NCBI GenBank assembly: GCA_046728155.1
Contig: JBKPDY010000031.1
Location: 21,383-85,382 of the forward strand
Direction of reading: 5' to 3'
DNA length: 64,000 nucleotides
From: CAWDLX01 sp046728155
Lineage (GTDB): Bacteria; Actinomycetota; Actinomycetes; Mycobacteriales; Micromonosporaceae
In this document: positions 8,207 through 17,317 of the stretch, one piece after another
Numbering within the stretch: the first letter of the stretch is position 1
How the letters are laid out: each line of letters begins with the position of its first letter
Position numbers and translations under genes: made by a program
Notes under the pieces: generated by a model
Databases searched by the model: none
Seen by the model: only the letters and a program-made list of their open reading frames with translations
What the model was told of the DNA's origin: nothing

Positions 8207-9559
8207 TCAGTCCTCGCCCAGCAGGGCATCCACGAAGGCCCGTGGCTCGAACGGCGCGAGGTCGTCGGGACCCTCACCAAGGCCGACCAGTTTGACCGGA
8301 ATACCCAGAGTGCGCTGAACGGCGATGATAATGCCGCCTTTGGCGGTACCGTCCAGCTTTGTCAACACGACACCGGTCAGGTTCACCGCCTCGGTGAAGA
8401 CCCGGGCCTGCTGCAGGCCGTTCTGCCCGGTCGTCGCGTCCAGTACGAGCAGCGTCTCGTCGACCGGCCCATGCCGCTCGAGGACCCGCTTGACCTTGGC
8501 CAACTCGTCCATCAGCCCGACCTTGTTCTGCAGCCGCCCGGCGGTGTCGACCAGGACGGTGTCCGTGTTGGTCTCCATGCCGCGCTTCACCGCGTCGAAG
8601 GCAACCGCCGCCGGGTCCGCCCGCTCGGGCCCACGGACGACCTCGGCGCCCACCCGCCCGGCCCACGTGGCCAGCTGGTCTGCGGCGGCGGCACGGAAAG
8701 TGTCCGCGGCGCCCAGCACAACCGAGTGGCCATCGGCCACGAGCACCCGGGCGATCTTGCCGCAGGTCGTGGTCTTGCCGGAGCCGTTGACGCCAACGAC
8801 CAAAATCACGGCCGGCACGCCGTCGCGCGGCGTCATCCGCAACGTCCGGTCCGCATCGGCGTCGAGGGCCTCGACCAGTTCATCCCGCAGGATCGCGCGC
8901 AGGTCAGCAGCGGTCGCGGTGCCGAGGACACGGGCTCGTTCGCGGAGGCGCTCGACGATCTGCCGCGTCGGCTCAAGCCCCACGTCCGCTGTGATGAGCG
9001 TCTCTTCGATCTCCTCCCAGGTGTCCTCGTCCAGCTTGTCCCGGGACAGCAGTGCGAGCAGGCCCTTTCCGAGCGCGTTCTGTGAACGGGAGAGCCGCGC
9101 CCGCAGGCGCACCAGCCGACCAGCCGTGGGGGCCGGCTTTTCGATCTCGGGTACGGGCTTCGCGAGCTCGGGTACGGGCGGGGCCGGCGCCTCCACCTCT
9201 GGCGCCTGCACCTCGGGCGCCTCGATCTCCGCGACTTCGGGTGCCTCGACCGTCGGCGGCGGCACGGCGGGACGAGGCGGCGGAGCAGCTGTCGGAGGTG
9301 CGGGCCTTGGCGGGGCCGTCTTCGGCGGTGCGGCTCTCGGCGGAGCGGCCCTGGGGGGCGCTGTTCTCCCGGGGGCGGCCTTCGGCGGGGCCGTGGGTGC
9401 GGACGCCTTGGGCGCGGCGGTCTTCGCGGGTGGAGACGGGGTCTCCAGCGAAGGGCCGCCTGAGCGGCGCAGGCCACGCCGCGCCAACGGGATCAGGCTG
9501 AGCCCGAGAAGGAACACGAAGGCGAGCAGCGACCACCCGACGACGGCAGCGGCATCCAT
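8207..9559 (-). CDS. ftsY: Signal recognition particle receptor FtsY
   Basis: FtsY is the SRP receptor GTPase that docks ribosome-nascent-chain complexes at the membrane translocon. The 450-residue protein has an N-terminal membrane helix (residues 5-25), as is usual in actinobacteria. A linker of about 110 residues rich in Ala, Pro and Glu follows, then the NG domain. GTPase motifs are GVNGSGKTTT (G1), DTAGR (G3) and TKLDGTAKGG (G4). AAGGA lies 9 bases upstream of the ATG. Repetitive APPRAAPP-like runs in the linker explain the low-complexity DNA near 9240-9420. Confidence 0.95.
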   Translation of the reverse strand: MDAAAVVGWSLLAFVFLLGLSLIPLARRGLRRSGGPSLETPSPPAKTAAPKASAPTAPPKAAPGRTAPPRAAPPRAAPPKTAPPRPAPPTAAPPPRPAVPPPTVEAPEVAEIEAPEVQAPEVEAPAPPVPELAKPVPEIEKPAPTAGRLVRLRARLSRSQNALGKGLLALLSRDKLDEDTWEEIEETLITADVGLEPTRQIVERLRERARVLGTATAADLRAILRDELVEALDADADRTLRMTPRDGVPAVILVVGVNGSGKTTTCGKIARVLVADGHSVVLGAADTFRAAAADQLATWAGRVGAEVVRGPERADPAAVAFDAVKRGMETNTDTVLVDTAGRLQNKVGLMDELAKVKRVLERHGPVDETLLVLDATTGQNGLQQARVFTEAVNLTGVVLTKLDGTAKGGIIIAVQRTLGIPVKLVGLGEGPDDLAPFEPRAFVDALLGED

Positions 9560-9837
9560 GTCGCCGATCCTTTCAGATCGGCCTGGTGCGACGGGCGGCT
9601 GCCACCCGCTCTTCGCAGCTATCCGTACGAGTGTTCAGTCGGGGCGACTTTGCGCACGATCGCATGTCGCGCGCGGTAGCATGATCGTTTCCGTACAGTT
9701 GTTGACTCACACTGCCCATCTAATACGGGAAGTCCACATTGGACTGACGCGGTGACTGATGGGCATTCGGTGGTGTTCCGGAGAGGTCGCTCGTGTGGAC
9801 GCCGCCCGCGGGAGCAAGATCGGGGACACGAGACCAA
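9560..9837. other. Intergenic region between ftsY and the DinB gene
   Basis: This stretch should hold the ftsY promoter, but I see no convincing -35/-10 pair toward ftsY. It contains a 15-base dyad (AGTCCA-CAT-TGGACT, 9731-9745). A related GTCCA...TGGAC dyad lies at 9841-9857 inside the 3' end of the DinB gene. TTGTTG followed 16 bases later by TAATAC reads on the plus strand with no plus gene behind it. No ORF here has coding character. Confidence 0.35.
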
Positions 9838-10359
9838 TCAGTCCACATTAGATGGACCTCGAGGCCGGTGATCGCCGGTGGCACCGTCGAGCAGCTCACG
9901 GACGATGTCCATGTGCCCGGCGTGGCGGGCGGTCTCCTCGATCATGTGCACGAGTACCCATCGCATGGAGACGGTCTGGCCCGACCACGCCGTTCCCAAC
10001 CCATCGAGGTCGATCTCCGCGATGGCGGCATCGGCGGCCGCGCAGGCGCGCTCGTAGAAGGCGACGATATCGGCCACCGTCTCGCCCGGCCCCGCCCGCA
10101 TGTCGGCCTCCGGATCAGCCTCGAGGTCGAACGGCATGGCCTCGACCGGCCGTCCGAAGGTCTCGCAGAACCAGCCGTACTCAACCACGGCGAGATGCTT
10201 GACCAGGCCGAGCAGGTTCGTACCCGAGGGGACCATGGGTCGGCGTACCTGTTCCTCGGTTAGGCCCTCGAGCTTCCACAACACGACCGCGCGGTGGCGC
10301 CCGAGGCTGTGCGTGAGGATCGTCCTCTCGTCCGCCGTACGAACGTCCGGGCTCACCAT
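9838..10359 (-). CDS. DinB-family (DUF664-like) protein
   Basis: The 173-residue protein is a DinB/YfiT-type four-helix bundle. 'TNLLGLVKHLAVVEYGWF' and 'RWVLVHMIEETARHAGHMDIVRELL' carry the histidines expected to bind a divalent metal. In actinobacteria many members act as mycothiol-dependent S-transferases or isomerases; the substrate here is unknown. It follows the small HAD-like gene by 21 bases and may belong to the smc transcription unit. Confidence 0.8.
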   Translation of the reverse strand: MVSPDVRTADERTILTHSLGRHRAVVLWKLEGLTEEQVRRPMVPSGTNLLGLVKHLAVVEYGWFCETFGRPVEAMPFDLEADPEADMRAGPGETVADIVAFYERACAAADAAIAEIDLDGLGTAWSGQTVSMRWVLVHMIEETARHAGHMDIVRELLDGATGDHRPRGPSNVD

Positions 10360-10380
10360 GGCGAAGACGGTACCGCTGTG

Positions 10381-10755
10381 TCAGCCCGTGATGAGACCCA
10401 ATGCCGCCCGAACGTACGGAAGGTCGGCCGGTCCGTTCCAGCGGTACGCGGCGAGCCCCGCCACCCGAGCGGCGCTGACACCACGATCATCCGCCGTCAC
10501 GTACAGGACCATCGACGGCGCCGTGGCGAGGGCGCCACACGCGGCGGCGAAGTACTCGCGACTCAGCTTCCTCGTCTCTTTCAGGGCGTTACCCAGCGAG
10601 AGCGGGCCCAGTTCATCGACCACAGTGGAGTCGACCGCCATCCTGACCGGGATCCCGTGCGCGCCAACCTCGCGGATGAAGGCCACGAGTTCGGGAGCGA
10701 CCGTGCTGGCGTCGAGCAGGAGCGCCCGAGCCGGCTGCCTTCGCGATGCCGTCAC
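10381..10755 (-). CDS. Small degenerate HAD-like protein coupled to smc
   Basis: This 124-residue protein has no sure assignment. 'ALLLDAST' resembles HAD motif I but lacks the second Asp, and 'SMVLYVTADDRGVSAARVAGLAAYRW' resembles the HAD motif IV region. It may be a catalytically dead HAD-like domain. Its GTG start overlaps the smc stop in a GTGA junction, so translation should be coupled to smc. Third-position GC matches the neighbours, which supports a real gene. Confidence 0.65.
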   Translation of the reverse strand: MTASRRQPARALLLDASTVAPELVAFIREVGAHGIPVRMAVDSTVVDELGPLSLGNALKETRKLSREYFAAACGALATAPSMVLYVTADDRGVSAARVAGLAAYRWNGPADLPYVRAALGLITG

Positions 10756-13700
10756 GCCGCCGGCTCGACGTCGCGAAGGCGCTGGCTGATCACCTGACTC
10801 ACGCCCGAGCGCATCGTCACGCCGTACAGGGCGTCGGCGATCTCCATCGTCCGCTTCTGGTGTGTGACGATGACGAGCTGACTGTTATCGCGCAGGTGTT
10901 CGAGGAGCGCCAGCAGCCGGCCGAGATTGACATCGTCGAGGGCCGCCTCCACCTCGTCCAGGATGTAGAACGGACTTGGCCGGGCACGGAAGATCGCACA
11001 GAGCAACGCGGTGGCGGTCAATGAGCGCTCGCCACCCGAGAGCAGTGAGAGCCGCTTGATCTTCTTGCCCGGCGGCCGTGCCTCGACCTCGATCCCGGTG
11101 GCCAGCATGTCGTCAGGGTCGGTCAGGACGAGCCGTCCTTCGCCGCCCGGGAAGAGCACTGCGAAGACCTCTTCGAATTCGCGGGCCGTGTCGTGGAACG
11201 CCGAGGAGAAGACCTCCAGGATGCGCTCATCCACATCCTTGATGACGGTGAGCAGGTCGCGACGGGTGGCCTTCACATCCTCGAGTTGATCGGAGAGGAA
11301 CTTGAAGCGTTCCTCCATCGCGGCGAACTCCTCAAGGGCGAGTGGGTTCACTTTGCCCAGCGTGACGAGGTCCTTGTCGGCCTTGGCCGCCCGCTTCTCT
11401 TGAATCGCGCGATCGTACGGCGCCGGTTCGGGCGCGGGTCGCCCCTCGCTCTCGGCGACGGCGACCTCGAGGGCCGTCGGCGGCACCGGCGACCCGGGTC
11501 CATACTCGGCCATCAGAGTCGCCCCGTCGATGCCGAAATCCTCGACCCCCTTGGCCTGCAGCTGTTCGACCCGCATCCGCAGCTCGGCCCGGGCCAGCTC
11601 ATCGCGGTGCACTTTGGACGTGAGCCGCTCCAGTTCGGCGCCGAGCTGCTTGGAAGAGCCGCGGACCGCGGCCAGGTCGGCTTCGCGTCCGGAGCGGGCG
11701 GCGATGATGGCGTCACGTTGCTCTCCGGCGGCCGAGAGCGCCGTGGCCGCCTGGGACACGGCCACCTCGGCTGCGCCCATGACCACCTGCGCGATCACGG
11801 CTCCACGAGCCCTGGCCGCCCGGCGGGCAGCCGCCCGGGCGCGAGCCTCACGCTCGGCCGCCGCCTCCCGGGCCAGCGCGTCGGCTCGCCCGGCCAGGGC
11901 ACCGACCCTCTCCTCAGCCGTTCGGACGGCCAGCCGTACGTCGATCTCGTGCTGCCGTGCGGCCGGGACCGCGGCGGCGAGCTCGTCCCGTTCGTTGGTC
12001 GACGGATCCGTGTCGACCGGTGTCGCCTCGGCGTTGCGCAGCCGGTCCTCCAGATCGCTCACGCCCGCGAGGTCACGATCCCGGGCCTGCTCCGCTTTGA
12101 CCCGGTTCTGCGCGGTCCGGCCGGCCTCCGCCTTCGCCGATCGGGCGGCCGCGCCGAGCTCGGCCAGTCGCCGGCCGGCCGCGTTGCGCTGCCCCTCCGC
12201 TTCCTTACGGTCGGCGGCTGCCTGCGCCACCAGCTCCTTGGCACTCGCCAGGCGGTGGTGGGTGGCCTCGATCCCGTCCCGCAGCTCGGCGACCCGGGAC
12301 TCCGCTTCGGCCTGGCGCTGCCGCGCCTCCTCGACCGCCGCCTGTACCTCGATGAAGCTTTGCGGCTTGGATGAACCACCCATCGCCGTGTATGCGCCGA
12401 GCAGATCGCCGTCGGGCGTCACGGTACGCAGCTCTGGCGCGTACGACACGATGGTGCGGGCAGTCGCCAGATCGGGGGCGAAGACGACGTCGTGCAGCAG
12501 GCGTACCACAGCCGCACGCAAGGGCTCGGGCGATCCCACCACGTCCAGCGCCCACCGCGCCCCCTCGGGCAGGGCCGGCCGGTCGCCCTTCGCCGGCATG
12601 TCCGAACCACCGATCAGCAGGGCGGCCCGGCCGGCATCGTTGACCTTGAGCATCTCGATGGCCGCAGTGGCACCGTCCACGTCTGAGACGGCGACCGCGT
12701 CGGCGACCGCCCCGAGCGCCGCCGCCAATGCCGCCTCAAACCCGGGCTCCACGGTGAGGAGTGCGGCGACGCTGCCGAGCAGGCCCGGCACCTGTGCCGC
12801 CCGGGCGAGCAGAGCGCCGGCCCCGTCCTTGCGGCGAAGCCCGATCGCGAGCGCCTCACCGCGAGCCTTCCACTGGGTGGCGTCCTTCTCAGCCAGCCGC
12901 TCGGCCTCGCCGAGCTGCTTGAGCCCGGTGGCGATCTCGTCGGCGGCGGCCACCGCCACGGCGAGCCGCTCGTCCAGCTCGGCCGATTCGCGGTCGGCCT
13001 CGGACGCGCCCTGGCCGGCGATCTCGTACGCATCCTGCGCTTCGACGGCTCGAGCCTGAGCCTCCACAAAGGACGCTTCGAGGCGTGCGATCTCTTCGAC
13101 CGCCGCGTTCGAACGGGTCCGCATCGCGTTGACCTGGCCGATGAGCCGGGCCAGTCCCTCCCGCCGGTCGGCTATCGCCTTCACGGCCGCGACGAGCGCC
13201 TGCTCAGCGTCGGCCAGGCGCCGCTCCATCTGCTGGCGACTCTCGACCGCCCGGTTGAGCCGGGTCTGGTCATCGGCCAGAGCCGCCCGGAGAGTGCGCT
13301 CCTGCTCGCGCAGTTCGTCGGCCTCGGCGGAAAGCTCGTCGGGATCCCGGCCGGGGCGCTCCTCCTCGACCTCGGTCGCCAGGTTGCGCCAACGCTCAGT
13401 CGCAAGTTGATGGGTGGCGCGCAATCGCTCCAGCAGGGTCGACAGATTGAGGAACGTCTCCTGGGCCTGAGCCAGCACCGGAGCATCCTGGGCCAGGGCG
13501 ACCTCCAATTCAGCTAGGCGCTCCTGGACCTCCGCGTTGGCTGCTTCAACCTGCTCGCGGCGCTCCCGCAGGGCCGTCTCGTCTGCAATCTCGCGACTGA
13601 CCTGCTCGTGCAGCGTGGCGAGATCGTCGGCGAGCAGCCGCATTCGGGCATCGCGCAGGTCGGCTTGAATGCCTGCCGCACGGCGAGCCACCTCCGCCTG

Positions 13701-14321
13701 CCGGCCGAGTGGCTTGAGCTGACGGCGCAGCTCGGCCGTCAGGTCGGTGAGCCGGTTCAGGTTGACCTGCATCGACTCGAGCTTCCGCAGCGCCTTCTCC
13801 TTGCGCTTGCGGTGCTTGAGAACGCCGGCCGCCTCCTCGATGAACGCCCGCCGATCCTCCGGCTTGGCATGCAGGATCGAGTCGAGCTGGCCCTGGCCCA
13901 CGATGACGTGTAGCTCGCGCCCGATGCCGGAGTCGGAGAGCAGCTCCTGGATGTCGAGCAGGCGGCACGCGTCGCCGTTGATCTCGTACTCGCTCTCACC
14001 GGAGCGGAACATACGCCTGGTGATCGAGATCTCGCTGTACTCGATCGGCAGGGCGCCATCGCTGTTGTCGACGGTCAGCATGACCTCGGCCCGGCCCAGC
14101 GGTGCGCGACCGGCCGTGCCGGCGAAGATGACGTCCTCCATCTTGCCGCCCCGCAGCGCCTTCGCGCCCTGCTCGCCGAGCACCCAGGCGATGGCGTCGA
14201 CCACGTTCGACTTGCCGGAGCCGTTGGGACCGACGACGCACGTGATGCCCGGCTCCAGCCGCAGCGTCGTCGCGGACGCGAAGGACTTGAAGCCTTTGAC
14301 CGTCAAGCTCTTGAGATGCAC
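10752..14321 (-). CDS. smc: Chromosome segregation protein SMC
   Basis: This is the condensin ATPase that organises and segregates the chromosome. The 1189 residues run: Walker A GPNGSGKSN (31-39), a long coiled coil, a hinge around residues 500-650 with glycine-rich stretches, the returning coil, then the signature LSGGERSLTATALL and Walker B FYILDEVEAALDD. A GGAGAAG SD precedes the ATG by 6 bases. The usual acyP gene next to smc in mycobacteria is absent here. A small HAD-like gene overlaps the stop. Confidence 0.97.
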   Translation of the reverse strand: MHLKSLTVKGFKSFASATTLRLEPGITCVVGPNGSGKSNVVDAIAWVLGEQGAKALRGGKMEDVIFAGTAGRAPLGRAEVMLTVDNSDGALPIEYSEISITRRMFRSGESEYEINGDACRLLDIQELLSDSGIGRELHVIVGQGQLDSILHAKPEDRRAFIEEAAGVLKHRKRKEKALRKLESMQVNLNRLTDLTAELRRQLKPLGRQAEVARRAAGIQADLRDARMRLLADDLATLHEQVSREIADETALRERREQVEAANAEVQERLAELEVALAQDAPVLAQAQETFLNLSTLLERLRATHQLATERWRNLATEVEEERPGRDPDELSAEADELREQERTLRAALADDQTRLNRAVESRQQMERRLADAEQALVAAVKAIADRREGLARLIGQVNAMRTRSNAAVEEIARLEASFVEAQARAVEAQDAYEIAGQGASEADRESAELDERLAVAVAAADEIATGLKQLGEAERLAEKDATQWKARGEALAIGLRRKDGAGALLARAAQVPGLLGSVAALLTVEPGFEAALAAALGAVADAVAVSDVDGATAAIEMLKVNDAGRAALLIGGSDMPAKGDRPALPEGARWALDVVGSPEPLRAAVVRLLHDVVFAPDLATARTIVSYAPELRTVTPDGDLLGAYTAMGGSSKPQSFIEVQAAVEEARQRQAEAESRVAELRDGIEATHHRLASAKELVAQAAADRKEAEGQRNAAGRRLAELGAAARSAKAEAGRTAQNRVKAEQARDRDLAGVSDLEDRLRNAEATPVDTDPSTNERDELAAAVPAARQHEIDVRLAVRTAEERVGALAGRADALAREAAAEREARARAAARRAARARGAVIAQVVMGAAEVAVSQAATALSAAGEQRDAIIAARSGREADLAAVRGSSKQLGAELERLTSKVHRDELARAELRMRVEQLQAKGVEDFGIDGATLMAEYGPGSPVPPTALEVAVAESEGRPAPEPAPYDRAIQEKRAAKADKDLVTLGKVNPLALEEFAAMEERFKFLSDQLEDVKATRRDLLTVIKDVDERILEVFSSAFHDTAREFEEVFAVLFPGGEGRLVLTDPDDMLATGIEVEARPPGKKIKRLSLLSGGERSLTATALLCAIFRARPSPFYILDEVEAALDDVNLGRLLALLEHLRDNSQLVIVTHQKRTMEIADALYGVTMRSGVSQVISQRLRDVEPAA

Positions 14322-14476
14322 GCTTCTCCGGGGTGTCGAACGAGAGCGACAGGACGCGGTTGCGGCCTGCCGTGGTCGGGACGCTTGAGGGGTGCCCCTG
14401 TCGCAGGCTACCGCCGCGGACCCGGGCAGCCTGGCAACGACGCGGCCTGTCGCCCGGTGGTTGTGGGCAAAAAGAT

Positions 14477-14500
14477 GCGCGCCGACGGTGGTCGGCGCGC
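14477..14500 (-). terminator. Rho-independent terminator of the small coiled-coil gene
   Basis: A perfect 10-base stem (GCGCGCCGAC/GTCGGCGCGC) has a 4-base loop. On the minus strand it is followed by ATCTTTTTG. It lies 48 bases downstream of the coiled-coil gene stop and separates that gene from smc. Confidence 0.9.
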
Positions 14501-14548
14501 TGTGTGTTCTGCGTTTCGAGTTGGGTACCGGCGGCGTTTCCGCCTCGC

Positions 14549-14743
14549 TCAGGCGAGCGCCGGCTCGGCGATGCGGAGCAGGTCGTCGGAGTCGGACACG
14601 TCGGCGACCAACCTGTCGTTCTCCGCACGCAGCCGCATCACCTCGACCTCCAGCTCCCGTACCCGGGCACGCAGTCGGGCGACCTCGTCGAGCATGCGCT
14701 TCTCCGGCGCACCGCCCACGTGGCCATAGAGGGCCTTCGCCAT
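14549..14743 (-). CDS. Small conserved actinobacterial coiled-coil protein
   Basis: The 64-residue protein starts MAKALYGHVGG and continues as a heptad-rich helix (LDEVARLRARVRELEVEVMRLRAENDRL) with a short acidic tail. Similar MAKALLGxVGG proteins occur widely in actinobacteria with no assigned role; that recollection is not verified here. AAGGAG lies 5-6 bases before the ATG and a strong terminator follows, so it looks like a single-gene unit. Confidence 0.75.
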   Translation of the reverse strand: MAKALYGHVGGAPEKRMLDEVARLRARVRELEVEVMRLRAENDRLVADVSDSDDLLRIAEPALA

Positions 14744-15071
14744 ATCATCTCCTTGTCAGCGCTGCCGGTCCGGCCGGCCAGCGCGCGCCCTAAAATCTCG
14801 CAGCTACCGCACATCTCCTGTGTGAGACACGCCCAACCGAGGGGTTCTTCAGTCACGCCCCGGCCTCAGATCGAGCTCGAGGACAACTCAGGACATGGCA
14901 GAGCACGACTTGGCGACGACCTCATTCTCACCGCGGCCCGCCCGGACGTCAAGCAGACGCCCATGTCACGCCGAAACCACCGTTTCCAAGCGTACCTATA
15001 ATCCCATAAGCACTATCTGTCCCGTACCCGAGCACAGCACCCTTCGCCCCGTTCCGATCGTTGGGCAGTAC
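14744..15071. other. 328-base region upstream of the spherulin-4-like gene
   Basis: The left end should hold the promoter of the minus-strand coiled-coil gene. A frame continuous with the spherulin-4 gene opens at ATG 14895 (AGGA 4 bases upstream). Its codons up to about 15045 are unlike the rest (many TCA, GTT, TAT, ATA), so I treat it as untranslated. A perfect TATAAT at 14996-15001 could be the -10 of the downstream gene. Nothing else is evident. Confidence 0.45.
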
Positions 15072-15707
15072 GTGACCCCCCGCACCCTCCTCGCTCTTCC
15101 CCGAAGCCCTTCTGACGATCTGGCCGCATGGCAGGCCGCCGAGGCGAATGGCCCGCACGGAGTCGCGGTCGTCGGACCGGGCACGGACACCGATCTGAGC
15201 GACATCGTGGCCTGGCTGGTGCGCCTCGCGGCGGCCGGCATCCGACCGCTCGGGTACCTCAGTCTCGGGTACGGCAACCGCGCAGCGGCCGCGGTCCGCG
15301 CCGACATCCGTCATTGGGCGATGTTGCCTGTGCTCGGGATCTTCCTGGATCACGCACCACCCGGGCCCTTCCACCTGGGGCCCGTCGTCAGTGCGGTTCG
15401 GGCCGCCCGCCGCTCCGGCCTACGCGGCATCGTGGTCAACCCGGGCGTCGCGGTCGACCCCGCCTACCGGCGCATCGACGCGACGATCTGCACCTTCGAG
15501 GGCACCTGGCCCGAGTACGCCGCGTTACCGGCGGGGAGGTGCGAGCCGGGCGATGGTCATCTCGTCTCCCGGATACCGCTCCAGGACGCGGCCGCCGCCC
15601 GCGAGTTGGCGGCCGTACGCCGGGCGGGGCTGGTCCTGCTCACCGATGGTGCGATGCCGGTCTTCGACGCCGCCATCCGGTCGAGGCCCACAGTCGTCGC
15701 CTATTAG
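15072..15707 (+). CDS. Spherulin-4-like TIM-barrel protein
   Basis: The protein of about 211 residues matches the spherulation-specific family 4 / glycoside-hydrolase-like barrel. In order it shows 'GVAVVGPGTDTDLSDI', 'GYLSLGYGNRAAAAVRADI', 'VLGIFLDHAP' and 'GIVVNPGVAVDPAYRRIDATICTFEG'. No signal peptide is visible from this start. GTG 15072 is preferred on codon usage and the nearby TATAAT, but ATG 14895 (270 residues) is possible. Family members may act on envelope polysaccharides; the role here is unknown. It is an island between smc and mutM transcription units. Confidence 0.65.
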   Translation: MTPRTLLALPRSPSDDLAAWQAAEANGPHGVAVVGPGTDTDLSDIVAWLVRLAAAGIRPLGYLSLGYGNRAAAAVRADIRHWAMLPVLGIFLDHAPPGPFHLGPVVSAVRAARRSGLRGIVVNPGVAVDPAYRRIDATICTFEGTWPEYAALPAGRCEPGDGHLVSRIPLQDAAAARELAAVRRAGLVLLTDGAMPVFDAAIRSRPTVVAY

Positions 15708-15756
15708 TCGGGGTCGTCGCGGAGTCGTGAGCGCGGCGAGCGACTTCGTGGGGTGA

Positions 15757-16614
15757 CTAGTCGCCCCGCGCCCGGCGTGGTCTCGGCTGGCATCGGGGAC
15801 ACGAGAACGACGAGCGGTTCATGAACGGTTCGCGCCGGATCGCGGCGCCGCAACGCGCGCATGGCCGGCCCTGCTGGCCGTAGACGGCTAGGGACCTGTC
15901 GAAGAACCCGCTCTCTCCGTTGATGTTGACGTACAACGCATCGAAGCTCGTCCCCCCGGCGTGCAGCGCCTCGCGCATCACCTCGGTGACGTGGCCGAGC
16001 AGCCGGCGCGTCGCCGGACGGGTGAGGCTGTCGCAGGTCCGCTCCCCGTGCAGCCGAGCCCGCCATAGCGACTCGTCGGCGTAGATGTTGCCCACGCCGG
16101 AGATCAGCGTCTGGTCCAGCAGTGCCCGCTTGATGACCGTACGGCGAGCGCGGATCGCCTGGACGACCCGCTCGGGCTCGAACGCCGGGTCGAACGGATC
16201 CGGTGCGATGTGCGCGATCTCGACCGGCAGGCTCGCGCCTCCCGGCGAGAAGGCCAGCCCGCCGAACGTGCGCTGGTCGACGAAGCGCAGCTGCGGTCCG
16301 CCATCGGCGAAGGTGAACCGGATCCTCAGATGGGGTCCGGCCGGCTGGGCCGCGTCCTGGAGCAGCATCTGCCCCGACATGCCGAGGTGCCCGACGACGG
16401 CGTCCTCGGAGTCGATGCCGAACCACAGGTACTTGCCCCGCCGGCGTACGTCGGTAACCGTGCGGCCGGCCAACGCGGCGACGAAGTCGGCGGCGCCGGC
16501 GGTGTGTCTGCGTACCGCGCGCGGATGCAACACGTCGACCGCGGCGATCGTCCGCCCGACGACGTGACGGGCAAGCCCGGCGCGTACGGTCTCGACCTCC
16601 GGCAACTCAGGCAT
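15757..16614 (-). CDS. mutM: Formamidopyrimidine-DNA glycosylase (Fpg/MutM)
   Basis: MutM removes 8-oxoguanine and formamidopyrimidines and cleaves the AP site. The start must be ATG 16614 because the mature enzyme begins PELPEVE, where Pro2 is the catalytic nucleophile and Glu3 assists. The 285-residue product keeps the helix-two-turn-helix block (LISGVGNIYADESLWRARLH) and a C-terminal zinc finger with CARC and CPRC pairs. It overlaps the rnc end by 8 bases. The rnc-mutM order is typical of actinobacteria. Confidence 0.95.
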   Translation of the reverse strand: MPELPEVETVRAGLARHVVGRTIAAVDVLHPRAVRRHTAGAADFVAALAGRTVTDVRRRGKYLWFGIDSEDAVVGHLGMSGQMLLQDAAQPAGPHLRIRFTFADGGPQLRFVDQRTFGGLAFSPGGASLPVEIAHIAPDPFDPAFEPERVVQAIRARRTVIKRALLDQTLISGVGNIYADESLWRARLHGERTCDSLTRPATRRLLGHVTEVMREALHAGGTSFDALYVNINGESGFFDRSLAVYGQQGRPCARCGAAIRREPFMNRSSFSCPRCQPRPRRARGD

Positions 16615-17317
16615 TGGCGTCGTCATCGGCCATCAGCGCGGCATGCGCGGCCGCGGCGGCGCGCTGCTCGGCCTCCTTCTTGCTCTTGCCGGTGACACCG
16701 CCATGACGTACCCCGGCGACAATCGCCCACGCCGTAAAGGTCTTCGCATGATCGGGGCCGGTCTGCTCGATGTGGTAGTCGGGCACACCGAGCCCGCGGC
16801 TGGCGGTCAGCTCCTGCAGGCTTGTCTTCCAGTCCAGGCCGGCGCCGAGCCCGGCCGCCTGGTCCATCACCGGGTTGAACAGGCGCAGGACGAGCTCCTC
16901 GGCGACGGCCAGGCCGTGCTGGAGATAGACCGCGCCGAGCATGGCCTCCAAGGTGTCGGCGAGGATGCTCTCCTTATCCCGCCCGCCGGTCGCCTCCTCA
17001 CCCCGGCCGAGCAGCACGTGAGCGCCGAGTCCGCCCGGTCCCAGGGCTCTGGCCACATCGGCCAGAGCCCGCGAGTTGACGACGCTGGCCCGTAGCTTCG
17101 CCAGGCGCCCCTCGGCAAGATCGGGATGAGCGTGAAACAGCGCGTTCGTCACGACGATCCCCAACACCGAGTCGCCGAGAAACTCCAGGCGTTCGTTGGT
17201 CGGCAGACCGCCGTTCTCGTACGCGTACGACCGGTGGGTCAAGGCTTGGCGCAGCAGCTCCGGTTCGAGCGTGACCCCGAGCGCTTTCTCCAGGTCGGTC
17301 GTGTTGTCGTCGGTCAT
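16607..17317 (-). CDS. rnc: Ribonuclease III
   Basis: RNase III processes rRNA precursors and cleaves double-stranded RNA. The 236-residue protein has the signature NERLEFLGDSVLG near residue 41, with the catalytic acidic residues there and in ADTLEAMLGAVYL. A C-terminal double-stranded RNA-binding domain ends around GKSKKEAEQRAAAAAH. The ATG is in the motif CGACATGACC, which recurs through the upstream repeat array, so the native SD has probably been displaced by that array. It is followed by mutM with an overlap. Confidence 0.95.
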   Translation of the reverse strand: MTDDNTTDLEKALGVTLEPELLRQALTHRSYAYENGGLPTNERLEFLGDSVLGIVVTNALFHAHPDLAEGRLAKLRASVVNSRALADVARALGPGGLGAHVLLGRGEEATGGRDKESILADTLEAMLGAVYLQHGLAVAEELVLRLFNPVMDQAAGLGAGLDWKTSLQELTASRGLGVPDYHIEQTGPDHAKTFTAWAIVAGVRHGGVTGKSKKEAEQRAAAAAHAALMADDDANA

